Source: Novosphingobium sp. (GTDB taxonomy: Bacteria > Pseudomonadota > Alphaproteobacteria > Sphingomonadales > Sphingomonadaceae). From it: DNA of 17,554 nt. A model generated the notes under the pieces. The model was not told the DNA's origin, did no database searches, and was given only the letters and a program-made list of their open reading frames with translations. The DNA is taken from assembly GCA_009885425.1 (NCBI GenBank), contig VFKS01000266.1, forward strand, positions 1 to 17,554, read 5' to 3'. This document shows positions 7,610 to 15,633 of the stretch, one piece after another (within the stretch, counting starts at the first letter, position 1; every line of letters begins with the position of its first letter). Position numbers and translations under genes: made by a program.

Positions 7610-7679
7610 GAAGCCGGACATGAGTAGCCCGGACGGATGGTCCAACCGGGATTTGATTGAAGCGCCGGGCCAGTCCGGC
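7598..7679 (+). promoter_or_regulatory. Three consecutive hairpins between subunits 1 and 2
   Basis: (1) CCGGCTTCCTAGGAAGCCGG, a perfect 20-bp palindrome at 7598-7617 that includes the stop codon of subunit 1; (2) GGAC(7631-7634)/GTCC(7640-7643) enclosed by CCCGG/CCGGG; (3) GCCGG(7664-7668)/CCGGC(7675-7679). They fill the 91-nt gap just ahead of the strong ribosome site of subunit 2. No U-tract follows, so processing, 5'-end protection or partial attenuation is more likely than full termination. Confidence 0.65.
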
Positions 7680-7700
7680 AAATTGCTAAGGAAGAAAACC

Positions 7701-8291
7701 ATGAAGAAGATTGCACTGATCGCAATGACCGCTGCTGCGGCAATTGCTTCGCCTGCGATGGCCCAGACTGTTACCGGTACGATCAATATCACCGGTTCGG
7801 TTGCAGCCAAGTGCATGGTCGTCTCCGGAACCGCTGTCAGCAGCACGTTCGGCACCAATGTCGCCATGGGCGAACTTTCGCAGGCTGATGGAACGCTTAA
7901 GGACAGCGCCACTTTGGCAAGCACTTTCAACAGCGTTGGCGGCACGGGCATCGCTGCTCACGTGGTTTGCACATCTGCTGACGCAACTGTGACCGTGGAT
8001 GCCGACCCGCTGGTTTCGGCCTCGGGCGCAGGCGCTCCGACCGGTTACAGCAACACTGTGAGCTATCAGGCTGACGTGACCTTTACCAAGACAACTGGTT
8101 CGTCGCTTGTCAGCAACGATACCACGGCTGCAGCTGCAACAAGCCAGGCCCTCGGTGGGCGCCTCGCGGCTTCGGGCACCAACGTTGTGGTTGCCACTAG
8201 CAACTGGCGCACCCTCGGCACCGGCGACGAGCTTTTGACTTCGGGCACCGACTATTCGGGCAAGATCGTCGTCACGGTTTCGCCGCTCTAA
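7701..8291 (+). CDS. Pilin-like subunit 2, candidate major pilin
   Basis: 196 residues; signal peptide MKKIALIAMTAAAAIASPAMA cleaved at 21/22. The mature N-terminus TVTGTINITGSVAAKC has the alternating hydrophobic pattern of a donor strand, then Cys38-Cys90 as a likely disulphide, APTGYSNTVSYQADV, and a C-terminal strand DYSGKIVVTVSPL. The fold expected is the incomplete immunoglobulin-like fold of chaperone-usher pilins. An AAGGAAG ribosome site ends 8 nt before the ATG. Its codons favour GCT, GTT and CTT more than the neighbouring subunits, which, with the structured leader and the strong ribosome site, suggests high expression; major-pilin status is inference. Confidence 0.82.
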   Translation: MKKIALIAMTAAAAIASPAMAQTVTGTINITGSVAAKCMVVSGTAVSSTFGTNVAMGELSQADGTLKDSATLASTFNSVGGTGIAAHVVCTSADATVTVDADPLVSASGAGAPTGYSNTVSYQADVTFTKTTGSSLVSNDTTAAAATSQALGGRLAASGTNVVVATSNWRTLGTGDELLTSGTDYSGKIVVTVSPL

Positions 8292-8315
8292 GTCAGCGTT
8301 TAAGGAGCATGACAA

Positions 8316-8843
8316 ATGCGTAAGCTCATGATTATTGCTGCCCCGATCGCGCTCTTGGCCAGTCCTGCACTGGCCCAGACCGCGGTGACCGGCACGGTTG
8401 ATATCAACGGTTCGGTTGCCGGGCGTTGTATGTTCACGGTTCCCAACAAGACCATTTCGCTGGGCGAGCTTTCGCTGGCCAGCAATGGCAAGCTGGACGT
8501 GAGCAAGGTCAACGGGCGGAACGAAACTTTGGAAGGGTGGTGCAACAACACCGCCGCGACCATGACTGTGACGACCACTCAGTTGACCACAGCAACGGCG
8601 GCACCCACCGGGTTTGACAACCGGGTGGACTATACCGCCACTGCCGTCACCGGATCGGTCAGCGCAAACGACAGCAGCCTTACTGCTGGGGCTGGATCGG
8701 CTTCGACGGTGGGGCTGTTCAGCGGGAACATCGTGGTCACGCTGTCGTCTGCTTCGTCACCCAGCAACGGGCTGATGGTGGCGGGTGCCTATAGCGGCAA
8801 TGTGGTTGTCACGCTGACGCCGACCGTCGCTCCGCCGACTTGA
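8316..8843 (+). CDS. Pilin-like subunit 3
   Basis: 175 residues, signal peptide cleaved after SPALA (20/21). It is the closest relative of subunit 2: TAVTGTVDINGSVAGRC versus TVTGTINITGSVAAKC at the mature N-terminus, a shared LGELS segment, APTGFDNRVDYTATA, and the closing AGAYSGNVVVTLTP. Cys38 and Cys76 are the only cysteines. AAGGAG lies 8 nt before the ATG. It is likely a recent duplicate of subunit 2, either a second shaft subunit or an abundant minor one. Confidence 0.82.
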   Translation: MRKLMIIAAPIALLASPALAQTAVTGTVDINGSVAGRCMFTVPNKTISLGELSLASNGKLDVSKVNGRNETLEGWCNNTAATMTVTTTQLTTATAAPTGFDNRVDYTATAVTGSVSANDSSLTAGAGSASTVGLFSGNIVVTLSSASSPSNGLMVAGAYSGNVVVTLTPTVAPPT

Positions 8844-8880
8844 TCGATCCGTTTGGACCGGAACTAACAGGGATATCGAG

Positions 8881-9456
8881 ATGAAGTGCAAACTTGGCCT
8901 TGCTCTGATCGTAATGGCGGCTTTCCCCGCCAGCGCGATCGCGCAGACTACCGAAACCGGAACGGTCGCGGTGGAGGGCCAGGTGCGCCCTGTATGCATC
9001 CTCGGCAATCCCAATCCGGCACTGGTCAATTTGGGCCAGCTGTCGGCCAGTTCCGGTCCTCGGACCGGCCGGATCGCGGTGATCGCGCCGCGGACGGTGA
9101 CCTTGCCGGCCAGCTACTGCAATTTTGCCGGTTCGGTGGTCACTGTGCAGGCAACCGCCTTGACCTCCAGCGATACCTCGGCCCCGCAGCCCGGTTTCAG
9201 CCGTGCGGTGAATTATACCGCAACGGCCACCAACTGGGCCAGCGGCGGCAGCACCGCCACCAGCGCCGCGCTGCGTGACGGTAGCACCGCTACGGCCAGC
9301 GGCGCCGGGGCAACCCAGCCGCTGCCCAGAGTGGCGGATATCACCTTGACCCTGTCCAGCTTCACCGCCCCTGGCGATCTGATCCTGGTTGCGGGCAATT
9401 ATAGCGGAACTGTCGTCGTGACCTTGGGTCCGGCCGCGTTCCCAAATGAGGATTAA
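8881..9456 (+). CDS. Pilin-like subunit 4
   Basis: 191 residues; signal peptide ending SAIA (21/22). Mature start TTETGTVAVEGQVRPVC again gives a donor-strand-like stretch before Cys39, which likely pairs with Cys80 (SYCNFAG). It carries QPGFSRAVNYTATA at the place of the shared GFxxxVxY motif and ends AGNYSGTVVVTLGP. AGGGA 7 nt before the ATG is an adequate ribosome site. Codon use is more G/C-ending than in subunit 2. Probable minor pilin or adaptor. Confidence 0.8.
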   Translation: MKCKLGLALIVMAAFPASAIAQTTETGTVAVEGQVRPVCILGNPNPALVNLGQLSASSGPRTGRIAVIAPRTVTLPASYCNFAGSVVTVQATALTSSDTSAPQPGFSRAVNYTATATNWASGGSTATSAALRDGSTATASGAGATQPLPRVADITLTLSSFTAPGDLILVAGNYSGTVVVTLGPAAFPNED

Positions 9457-9460
9457 AAAG

Positions 9461-10024
9461 ATGCGCAGGCAAGCCGCCATCTTCTCCGCCCTGCTGGCCG
9501 CCATGGCGCTGCCGGGACTGGCTCAGGCCCAAAGCACCGGATCGACCGACAGCAAAACTGTCGGGATCATCGGTACGGTTCCGGCAATGTGCTTCGGCGG
9601 GACACTAACCGGCGACGGGACGTTCGATCTGGGCGTGCTGGTCGATCTGACCACCGGCCAGTTGCGGACCGATCTGACCGCGCCGAACAAGCTGCTGGTT
9701 GGCTCCTATTGCACCTCGCGCAGCTCGATCACGGTCAGCGCAACGCCATTGGAAGCGCAGAATTATCAAGCCGCCGCTCCGAACGGATTTTCGCGGGTGG
9801 TGCATTATCAGGCATCGGCTGCGGGCTGGACTGCCCTTCCGGCGACTTACAGCACTGCCAACGCCAGCAATGCCGCGGCAACCCAGTCGCGCAGCACTGC
9901 TTTCACTGGGGACATCACTGTCGCCATTTCCAACTTCTCCACCGCGGGCGGTGCTTCGCTGCGGCTGGTGGGGGATCCCTCTTACCGCGGGGTGGTTACC
10001 GTCACTCTTGCGGCGGTGAATTGA
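9461..10024 (+). CDS. Pilin-like subunit 5
   Basis: 187 residues from ATG 9461, signal peptide cleaved after AQA (23/24). The ATG at 9446, overlapping the previous gene, is rejected because GAGG at 9448-9451 serves the ATG at 9461. Cys44 and Cys84 are the likely disulphide; the shared motif is APNGFSRVVHYQASA and the C-terminal strand is YRGVVTVTL. It begins 4 nt after the stop of subunit 4, so the two are translationally close. Confidence 0.8.
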   Translation: MRRQAAIFSALLAAMALPGLAQAQSTGSTDSKTVGIIGTVPAMCFGGTLTGDGTFDLGVLVDLTTGQLRTDLTAPNKLLVGSYCTSRSSITVSATPLEAQNYQAAAPNGFSRVVHYQASAAGWTALPATYSTANASNAAATQSRSTAFTGDITVAISNFSTAGGASLRLVGDPSYRGVVTVTLAAVN

Positions 10025-10027
10025 GCC

Positions 10028-10609
10028 ATGCGTAGCCTGCTCCTCATCCCCCTTGCGCTCATCGCCGCTCCGGCCGCCGCGCAAAGTCTCACCGCCACCA
10101 CCACGATGCCGGTCACCGGCAGTGTACCGCAGGTCTGCGCGATGCAGCAGGGCTCGATCCAGTCGGGCAGTCTGGTCAATATCGCCGGGCTTGACGGCGA
10201 TACGCTGCGGATCATCCAGTTCGTTGATCCCTCGACGCTCAGCGTGAAGGCGGCCAGCGCCACGATCAGCTTTGATGCGGTCTGCAATTTCCCGCATGCC
10301 GTGCGGGTTGAAAGCAGCAACAACGGGTTGTGGCCGGTCGATGGCCGGATCACGCAAGTGCCGGGCGGGTTCGCCTATGCCGTCCCCTATACCGCGCAAG
10401 TCACCTGGGGCCTGGCCAATGCCCAGTTCAGCGCCGATGCAAAGACCCGCCGGATTGCTCAGCAGACGATCAACGTCGCAGCGCCCGCCGCTGGCCAGCT
10501 CAATCTGCGGATCGAAATTGCCGAGGGGGCCTCCAACGTAGAGAACCGTGCCCCGGTTATCGCCGGAACCTATGTCGATACGGTTCGCATTTTTCTGGAG
10601 CCACGCTGA
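10028..10609 (+). CDS. Pilin-like subunit 6
   Basis: 193 residues, signal peptide cleaved after PAAA (18/19). TTTMPVTGSVPQVC is the N-terminal strand; Cys37-Cys86. The motif VCNFPHAVRVESSNNGLWP places it with subunits 1, 7 and 8 rather than with 2-5, while GGFAYAVPYTAQV keeps the common GFxxxVxY signature. C-terminal strand GTYVDTVRIFLEPR. GGTGA about 8 nt upstream is a weak ribosome site; only 3 nt separate it from subunit 5. Confidence 0.78.
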   Translation: MRSLLLIPLALIAAPAAAQSLTATTTMPVTGSVPQVCAMQQGSIQSGSLVNIAGLDGDTLRIIQFVDPSTLSVKAASATISFDAVCNFPHAVRVESSNNGLWPVDGRITQVPGGFAYAVPYTAQVTWGLANAQFSADAKTRRIAQQTINVAAPAAGQLNLRIEIAEGASNVENRAPVIAGTYVDTVRIFLEPR

Positions 10610-11169
10610 TGCGCAAGCTGCCCATTCTGATCGCGGCCGCGCTGGCACTGCCAGCCGGTGCCCAGGCGCAGGAACTGACCCGCGCGACCCAGAAGCTTGA
10701 ATTGACCGCGCGCGCCCCGGTGGCCTGCGTGATCAGCCCGGCCACGGTATCGAACGCGGCGAACGCGTCTTACAGCAACACTGGCGCATCGAGCGGCCAG
10801 GTCAGCATAACGCAGCTGGTTGATGGCACCACTGCGGCCCCGCGTGCCAGTTCGATCGAGCTGAGCTTGCCGGTGGTCTGCAATGCCTCGCACCGGGTTG
10901 AACTGCGCAGCGCCAATGGCGGCCTGCAACGCGCCGGAGCAACCGGCCGCGGCGGAGCGTTCCGTGAATTTCTGGCCTATTCGGTCGGGCTCGATTGGGC
11001 CGGGCAGTCGGTCCAGCTGGATACCGCCAGTCGCAGCGCCAACATCAATGCCACTCAGCCCGGCAAGGGTGAAATGGTCATCCGGATTGCCACGCCGGCA
11101 GGTGGCGGTCCGCTGGTGGCCGGCCAATACAGCGATTCGATCGTTGTTGAAGTCCAGCCGACTAACTAA
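10609..11169 (+). CDS. Pilin-like subunit 7
   Basis: 186 residues; ATG overlaps the TGA of subunit 6 by one base (TGATG), with GGAG 8 nt upstream. Signal peptide cleaved after AQA (20/21). Cys40-Cys91; the second is in VVCNASHRVELRSANGGLQR, close to the matching segment of subunit 6. It also shares SITQLVDGTTAAPRASSIEL with the subunit 6 segment IIQFVDPSTLSVKAASATI. C-terminal strand AGQYSDSIVVEVQP. Subunits 6 and 7 form a sub-pair and were probably duplicated together. Confidence 0.8.
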   Translation: MRKLPILIAAALALPAGAQAQELTRATQKLELTARAPVACVISPATVSNAANASYSNTGASSGQVSITQLVDGTTAAPRASSIELSLPVVCNASHRVELRSANGGLQRAGATGRGGAFREFLAYSVGLDWAGQSVQLDTASRSANINATQPGKGEMVIRIATPAGGGPLVAGQYSDSIVVEVQPTN

Positions 11170-11210
11170 TTTCGGTCATACTAAGTCATTCCGGTCGCAG
11201 GAGAAATTGA

Positions 11211-11960
11211 GTGAAACCTCGCTTTAGACACGCGTTAACCATGTTTTGTGCGGCCCTGCTGCCGGCCCAGGCCGCAGTGGCGATGACCGTCCAGCCTGTG
11301 GTGATCGACCTGCAGACCGCCGGGCGCGAGATGAGCCAGGTGGTGACGGTGGAGAACACCTTCGCCACGCCACTGCCGGTCGAACTCAACGTGCAAGAGC
11401 TTGAGCTCACCTCCGAAGGGGTCAAGCAGACCGGTAAGGATCCGGGCGATCTGCTGGTTTTCCCGCCGCAGGCGATCATCGAGCCGGGCCAGACCCAGAC
11501 CTTCCGCGTCCAGTATGTCGGCGATCCGGGCGTGGCCAAGTCGAAGCACTATTACGTCACTGTTGCCCAGCTGCCGGTGAAGCTGCCCGAAGGCCAGTCG
11601 GCGATCCAGATCCTCTACAACTTCCAGGTGCTAGTCTCGATCGCTCCGGCCAAGGTGAAGCCGCAGATTTCGATCACTTCAGCTTCAATCGGCAAGAATG
11701 CCGATGGCAAGCCGGTGTCCGTGCTGATGGTCGCCAATGATTCGCCAGCGCATGGCTATCTGGCCAATGGCAGCCTGCGGATCGTCCACAAGGATGCAGC
11801 CGGCAAGCAGCTGTTTGCAAGGACCTATTCGGGTGCGGAAATTCAGCAGACAATGGGCTTTGGCCTGATCGGTGGCGGGCAGACCCGGCGTGTGGTGGTT
11901 CCGGTTGTCTTGTCGTCAGCTGACGGAACTGTGGAGGCGAGCTTCTCGCTCGACAACTAA
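11211..11960 (+). CDS. Periplasmic pilus chaperone
   Basis: A 249-residue PapD-type chaperone that would cap folded subunits in the periplasm and deliver them to the usher. Signal peptide cleaved after AVA (24). Domain 1 shows TVQPVVIDLQTAG, VVTVENTFATPLPVELNV, VFPPQAIIEPGQTQTFRVQY (the family's FPP...PG..Q..R signature) and LYNFQVLVSI, the alternating hydrophobic G1 strand used for donor-strand complementation. Domain 2 follows from about residue 145. The GTG start at 11211 is supported by AGGAG 7 nt upstream. It is followed 2 nt later by the usher gene. Confidence 0.9.
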   Translation: MKPRFRHALTMFCAALLPAQAAVAMTVQPVVIDLQTAGREMSQVVTVENTFATPLPVELNVQELELTSEGVKQTGKDPGDLLVFPPQAIIEPGQTQTFRVQYVGDPGVAKSKHYYVTVAQLPVKLPEGQSAIQILYNFQVLVSIAPAKVKPQISITSASIGKNADGKPVSVLMVANDSPAHGYLANGSLRIVHKDAAGKQLFARTYSGAEIQQTMGFGLIGGGQTRRVVVPVVLSSADGTVEASFSLDN

Positions 11961-11962
11961 GC

Positions 11963-14467
11963 ATGACTTACGGGGCAAATCGTTTCCGCTATCTGCTCGG
12001 CGCCAGCCTGCTGGTATTGGCTACGCCTGCGCTGGCTGAGGATGCCGGTGCCGCGAATGCGGGCGATCAGGGGACCAGTGTCAGCCCGTCCGCTCCGGCG
12101 GCGCGGGCGCAGCGGCTCAATCCGACCGGCAAGGCAATTATCCTGACCGTTCCGGCCAAGGACGGCGCGGCCTATCTCGGTGATATGCCATTGACGATCG
12201 GCGCGGATGACACCTTGTCGTTCCCGACTGATCGCGCGCTGCAATTGCTTGATCCGCTGCTCGCCCCCGATGTCATGTCGAGCCTTCGCACCACATTGGC
12301 GGGCAAGGCCAACATTGGTCCGGCTGACCTGGCCCCGGCCGGGATCTCCGTCGATTACGATCCACGTACGCTCGAACTGCGCTTCATGATTCCGGTAGAG
12401 AAGCGCGCGGCCCGACGTCTGTCGGTCTCAGCGCTCGATCGCGCCTCAATCGGGACATTTGTTCCGCAGCGCGATTACAGCGCCTACCTCAACATCCGCG
12501 GGTCGGTCGATCTGTATGAGGAAGGGCCGGATACGGGTTTTCAGGCCCCACTCTTCTTGCTCAATGGCGCGGTGAATCTCAAAGGCGTGGTGCTTGAAAC
12601 CGACGCGATTTATACGCCGGGTTCCAATGGGGTCGATTTCCAGCGGCTCGGCTCGCGGTACGTCTATGATGATACCAAGAACGTCGTCCGCTTCACGCTG
12701 GGCGATCTTGAGGCCCAGGGCCGCGGCTTTCAGGCCGCGCCGGATATTGCCGGGATCTCGATCTTCCGGTCTTATTCGGTGCTCAACCCGCAACAGATCA
12801 TCCGCCCGCGCGGTGACCGGACCTTTCGGCTCGATCGTCCCTCGACGGTTGAAGTCATCATCAACGGCCAGCAGGTCCGCCGCCTGCAACTGGCGCCAGG
12901 CAATTACAACCTGCGCGATTTCCCGTTTGCACAGGGCGGGAACGACATTCGGCTCAATGTGCTCGACGATACCGGGCGCACCGAAGTGTTGCGGTTCAAC
13001 ATTTTCCTCGATCAGACCCAGCTGGCTAAAGGGCTGGACGAATTCGGGCTCTATGCCGGGGTCAAGGCACCGCTTGGGGCGCACGGCCCGGTTTATAGCG
13101 ACGAATGGATCGTCAGCGGGTTCTATCGCCGCGGGCTGAGCGACAATGTCACACTGGGGGCCAACTTTCAGGCTGACGACTTTGTCCAGATGGCCGGGAT
13201 CGAGGCGATGTTCGGCACGCCGATCGGCTCGTTCGGAACGAACTTTGCCTATAGCCACACCGATGGGTTCGGCGATGGTTTCGCGCTGCAAGCGACTTTC
13301 CAGCGGATCCTGCAACACAGCGATGGACAGGCCGATACGTTCAACCTGTTCGTCGAACACCGCAGCCGCCGGTTTGCTCCGGTCACCTTCTTCCTGGCTG
13401 ATAATCAGTACCAATACGAAGTCGGCGGCGGCTATACCCATGCCTTCAGCCCTAATTTCTACATGGGCGCCAATGGGCGTTTCTCCAAAGGGCGCGGGAT
13501 CAACCCCGATGTCCACAACTACAGCTTGGTCGGCGGCTGGCGGATTTCGCCGCGTGCGACGTTGAGCGCCGAAGCCCGCTACACCGAAGACAGCCGCGGC
13601 GACGAGTTCAGCGGGTTCATGACGCTGACGGTCCGGTTCGGGCGCAATTCCAGCGTCCGCAGCGAATACGACACGCGCGATAACCGCGCGCGGGTTTCGT
13701 ACCAGACGTACCATGGCAACGGGGTCGGCAGCTATAACGTGACCGCTGATGTTGAACGCTCGGACTTTGGCTCAAACGTAGGGCTGAACGCCAACTACTT
13801 CACTAACCGGGCCGAACTGGGCATCAGCCACTTCGGTTCGTTCGCCGGCGACTTTGGTGATAGCACCAGCCAGCGGACCAGCTTCCGCCTGGGCACTTCG
13901 ATCGCCTTTGCCGGCGGCGAAGTTTCGGTCGGGCGGCCAATTTATGACAGTTTTGCCATCGTCAAACCGCACAAGAGCCTGAAGGGCGCCAATGTGGTGG
14001 TCGAACCCAGCCCCTATGGCTACACTGCGAATACCGGCAGGATGGGTGAGGCGACGATGCCGAGCCTGTCGTCCTATTCGGAGCGGGTGGTCACGGTTGA
14101 TGCCGAAGGCGCCCCAGCCGGGGTCGATATCGGGCAGGGCTCGTTCAAGCTGTTCCCGGGTTATCGTAGCGGCTATATGCTTGAAGTTGGGTCCGATTAT
14201 CACGTTACCGCGATGGGCACGATGCTCGATATCGATGGTCAACCGATCGGTCTGATTTCGGGCAAGGCCATCGAATTGGCTCATCCGGAGCGTCCGGCTG
14301 TGACCATGTTCACCAACCGTCAGGGCCGTTTCGGCGCCACTGGTCTCGCTCCGGGACAGTGGCGAATCGAAATGCTTGACGCGAAGAAATCCGTCTATCT
14401 GATTACCATTCCGGAAGATGCCGAAGGTGTTGTGCGCCTTGGTGAGATCACGCCGGTGAAGGAATGA
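11963..14467 (+). CDS. Outer-membrane usher of the chaperone-usher pilus
   Basis: 834 residues, signal peptide cleaved after ALA (25). N-terminal periplasmic region about 50-140; then a 24-strand-type barrel with the plug domain around 290-370, seen as STVEVIINGQQVRRLQLAPG (Asn301-Gly302) and GGNDIRLNVLDDTGRTEVLR, followed by LAKGLDEFGLYAGV, the usual re-entry into the barrel. Many alternating aromatic strands follow to about 670. The C-terminal domains include GSFKLFPGYRSGY and TNRQGRFGATGLAPG (from about 784), a typical usher ending. Length fits the family (800-860). No clear ribosome site; translation is probably coupled to the chaperone stop 2 nt before. The sequence is not a close FimD/PapC match and resembles the divergent ushers seen in alphaproteobacteria. 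Confidence 0.92.
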   Translation: MTYGANRFRYLLGASLLVLATPALAEDAGAANAGDQGTSVSPSAPAARAQRLNPTGKAIILTVPAKDGAAYLGDMPLTIGADDTLSFPTDRALQLLDPLLAPDVMSSLRTTLAGKANIGPADLAPAGISVDYDPRTLELRFMIPVEKRAARRLSVSALDRASIGTFVPQRDYSAYLNIRGSVDLYEEGPDTGFQAPLFLLNGAVNLKGVVLETDAIYTPGSNGVDFQRLGSRYVYDDTKNVVRFTLGDLEAQGRGFQAAPDIAGISIFRSYSVLNPQQIIRPRGDRTFRLDRPSTVEVIINGQQVRRLQLAPGNYNLRDFPFAQGGNDIRLNVLDDTGRTEVLRFNIFLDQTQLAKGLDEFGLYAGVKAPLGAHGPVYSDEWIVSGFYRRGLSDNVTLGANFQADDFVQMAGIEAMFGTPIGSFGTNFAYSHTDGFGDGFALQATFQRILQHSDGQADTFNLFVEHRSRRFAPVTFFLADNQYQYEVGGGYTHAFSPNFYMGANGRFSKGRGINPDVHNYSLVGGWRISPRATLSAEARYTEDSRGDEFSGFMTLTVRFGRNSSVRSEYDTRDNRARVSYQTYHGNGVGSYNVTADVERSDFGSNVGLNANYFTNRAELGISHFGSFAGDFGDSTSQRTSFRLGTSIAFAGGEVSVGRPIYDSFAIVKPHKSLKGANVVVEPSPYGYTANTGRMGEATMPSLSSYSERVVTVDAEGAPAGVDIGQGSFKLFPGYRSGYMLEVGSDYHVTAMGTMLDIDGQPIGLISGKAIELAHPERPAVTMFTNRQGRFGATGLAPGQWRIEMLDAKKSVYLITIPEDAEGVVRLGEITPVKE

Positions 14468-14472
14468 AAACG

Positions 14473-15552
14473 ATGTCCAGTCTAGCCAAGATTGTCCGAA
14501 CCTTTGCCATCGCGGTCGGCATTGCCGCCGCCGGCATGGCCACCAGCGCGCAGGCGCAGAATTCGCCCTGCGGGGTCACCGGCAGCGCTTCGGCGGCGCC
14601 AGTGGTTTACGATCCGTTCAACCCGAGCGGGCTGGCCAGCACCAACATCACGGTCAACCTGACCCGGGTCAACACATCTGGCGGCGGCGATACCCGTATC
14701 GTCAACTTCTACCTGCGCGCCAACGGGACGACCGGAGCAGCGGCAGATGGATCATCGATCGTTGCCAGCAGTGTCGTTGGGCAAGCTGCAATCGAAGGCA
14801 TCGGCCTCAACATTTTCCATAATTACAACGGCCCGTTCCCAACCCTGCCGCTCAATCCGATCAATGGCACGCCGACCGGCGGTAACCGTTATCTTGAGAT
14901 CAACTTCACCGGCAATAATGCTGCTTCAGATACGGCGCAGGTCAACTTTACCGTCAGCCTGCCAGCCAACCTGAACCTCAATGCGGTCCAGAACCTGGCG
15001 TTTGATGCCTATTTCACCTGCAACATTCAGGGCGGGCAATCGAACGGCGCGACCAATACCGGCACATTTGCCAATGCGGTGGTGTTCCCGGTGACGGTGC
15101 TTTCGGCGCTGCGGACCTATTATGCCGGGACTGACCTGGCCTTTGGCGAGATCGGCAATATCCCTCCAGTACCGCTAAGCCCGGTTCGGACCAATCCGTC
15201 CAACTACATCTTCGTGCAAAGCTCGGGCGCCTATTCGGTCGAACTGACATCGCAGAACGGCTACAAGATGAAGAAGCCCGGCGCGGTAACGGTGGGCGAT
15301 GAAGTTCGCTACAGCCTGAAGTTCCTGGGTGATACCCGCAGTCCCACCAATACGACTGCAATCAACCATACCTGTCAGCGGGCTGGGTTGGCCACGGCTG
15401 GGGTAACCTTGCCGATCCAGGCGACCCTGATCGACGGCGGGCAGGGTAAGAACCCATCGCCTACCTATACCGACATCCTGACGGTAACGGTGACCCCGCT
15501 GGCCTATTCCACGGTTTCGTCCGACATCTGCGGAAACTACACAGTCCCCTGA
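14473..15552 (+). CDS. Putative two-domain tip adhesin
   Basis: 359 residues, signal peptide cleaved after AQA (28/29). About twice subunit length, it has an N-terminal lectin-like-sized domain (30-210) and a C-terminal pilin-like domain beginning near DLAFGEIGNIP (about 224) with FVQSSGAYSVELTSQNGYKM, a match to the subunit SxNGGL segment, and ending near ILTVTVTPL. Last-gene position and two-domain build are the hallmarks of tip adhesins. ATG 14473 is preferred because AAGGA lies 9 nt upstream; ATG 14464, overlapping the usher stop, is too close to that site. Cysteines occur in both domains. The ligand is unknown. Confidence 0.82.
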   Translation: MSSLAKIVRTFAIAVGIAAAGMATSAQAQNSPCGVTGSASAAPVVYDPFNPSGLASTNITVNLTRVNTSGGGDTRIVNFYLRANGTTGAAADGSSIVASSVVGQAAIEGIGLNIFHNYNGPFPTLPLNPINGTPTGGNRYLEINFTGNNAASDTAQVNFTVSLPANLNLNAVQNLAFDAYFTCNIQGGQSNGATNTGTFANAVVFPVTVLSALRTYYAGTDLAFGEIGNIPPVPLSPVRTNPSNYIFVQSSGAYSVELTSQNGYKMKKPGAVTVGDEVRYSLKFLGDTRSPTNTTAINHTCQRAGLATAGVTLPIQATLIDGGQGKNPSPTYTDILTVTVTPLAYSTVSSDICGNYTVP

Positions 15553-15575
15553 ACGGTCAGGCTTTGGATGCAAAA

Positions 15576-15608
15576 CGGCCCGCCTCTCCAGATCGGAAAG
15601 GCGGGCCG
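15576..15608. terminator. Hairpin terminator between the pilus operon and subunit 8
   Basis: A perfect 10-bp GC-rich stem CGGCCCGCCT (15576-15585)/AGGCGGGCCG (15599-15608) with a 13-nt loop, 24 nt after the adhesin stop and 26 nt from the convergent gene. AAAA precedes it on the plus strand, giving TTTT after the stem on the minus strand, so it is best formed for the minus-strand gene but can serve both. Confidence 0.82.
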
Positions 15609-15633
15609 CTTCGTTTGGAGCAACTACGCAGGT

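Noticed and set aside
9605..10648. 347-codon open frame on the minus strand across subunits 5 and 6
   Set aside because: Antisense to two genes with signal peptides, cysteine pairs and ribosome sites; spans their gene boundary without structure of its own.
6956..11169. Tandem subunit genes as a DNA-level repeat array
   Set aside because: The similarity is at protein-motif level only; I see no long identical DNA repeats between the genes, so this is an old paralogue family and not a recombination cassette array.
12446..13714. 422-codon open frame on the minus strand
   Set aside because: It lies fully antisense to the usher, has arginine/proline-rich composition typical of shadow frames in GC-rich DNA, and shows no recognisable motif.
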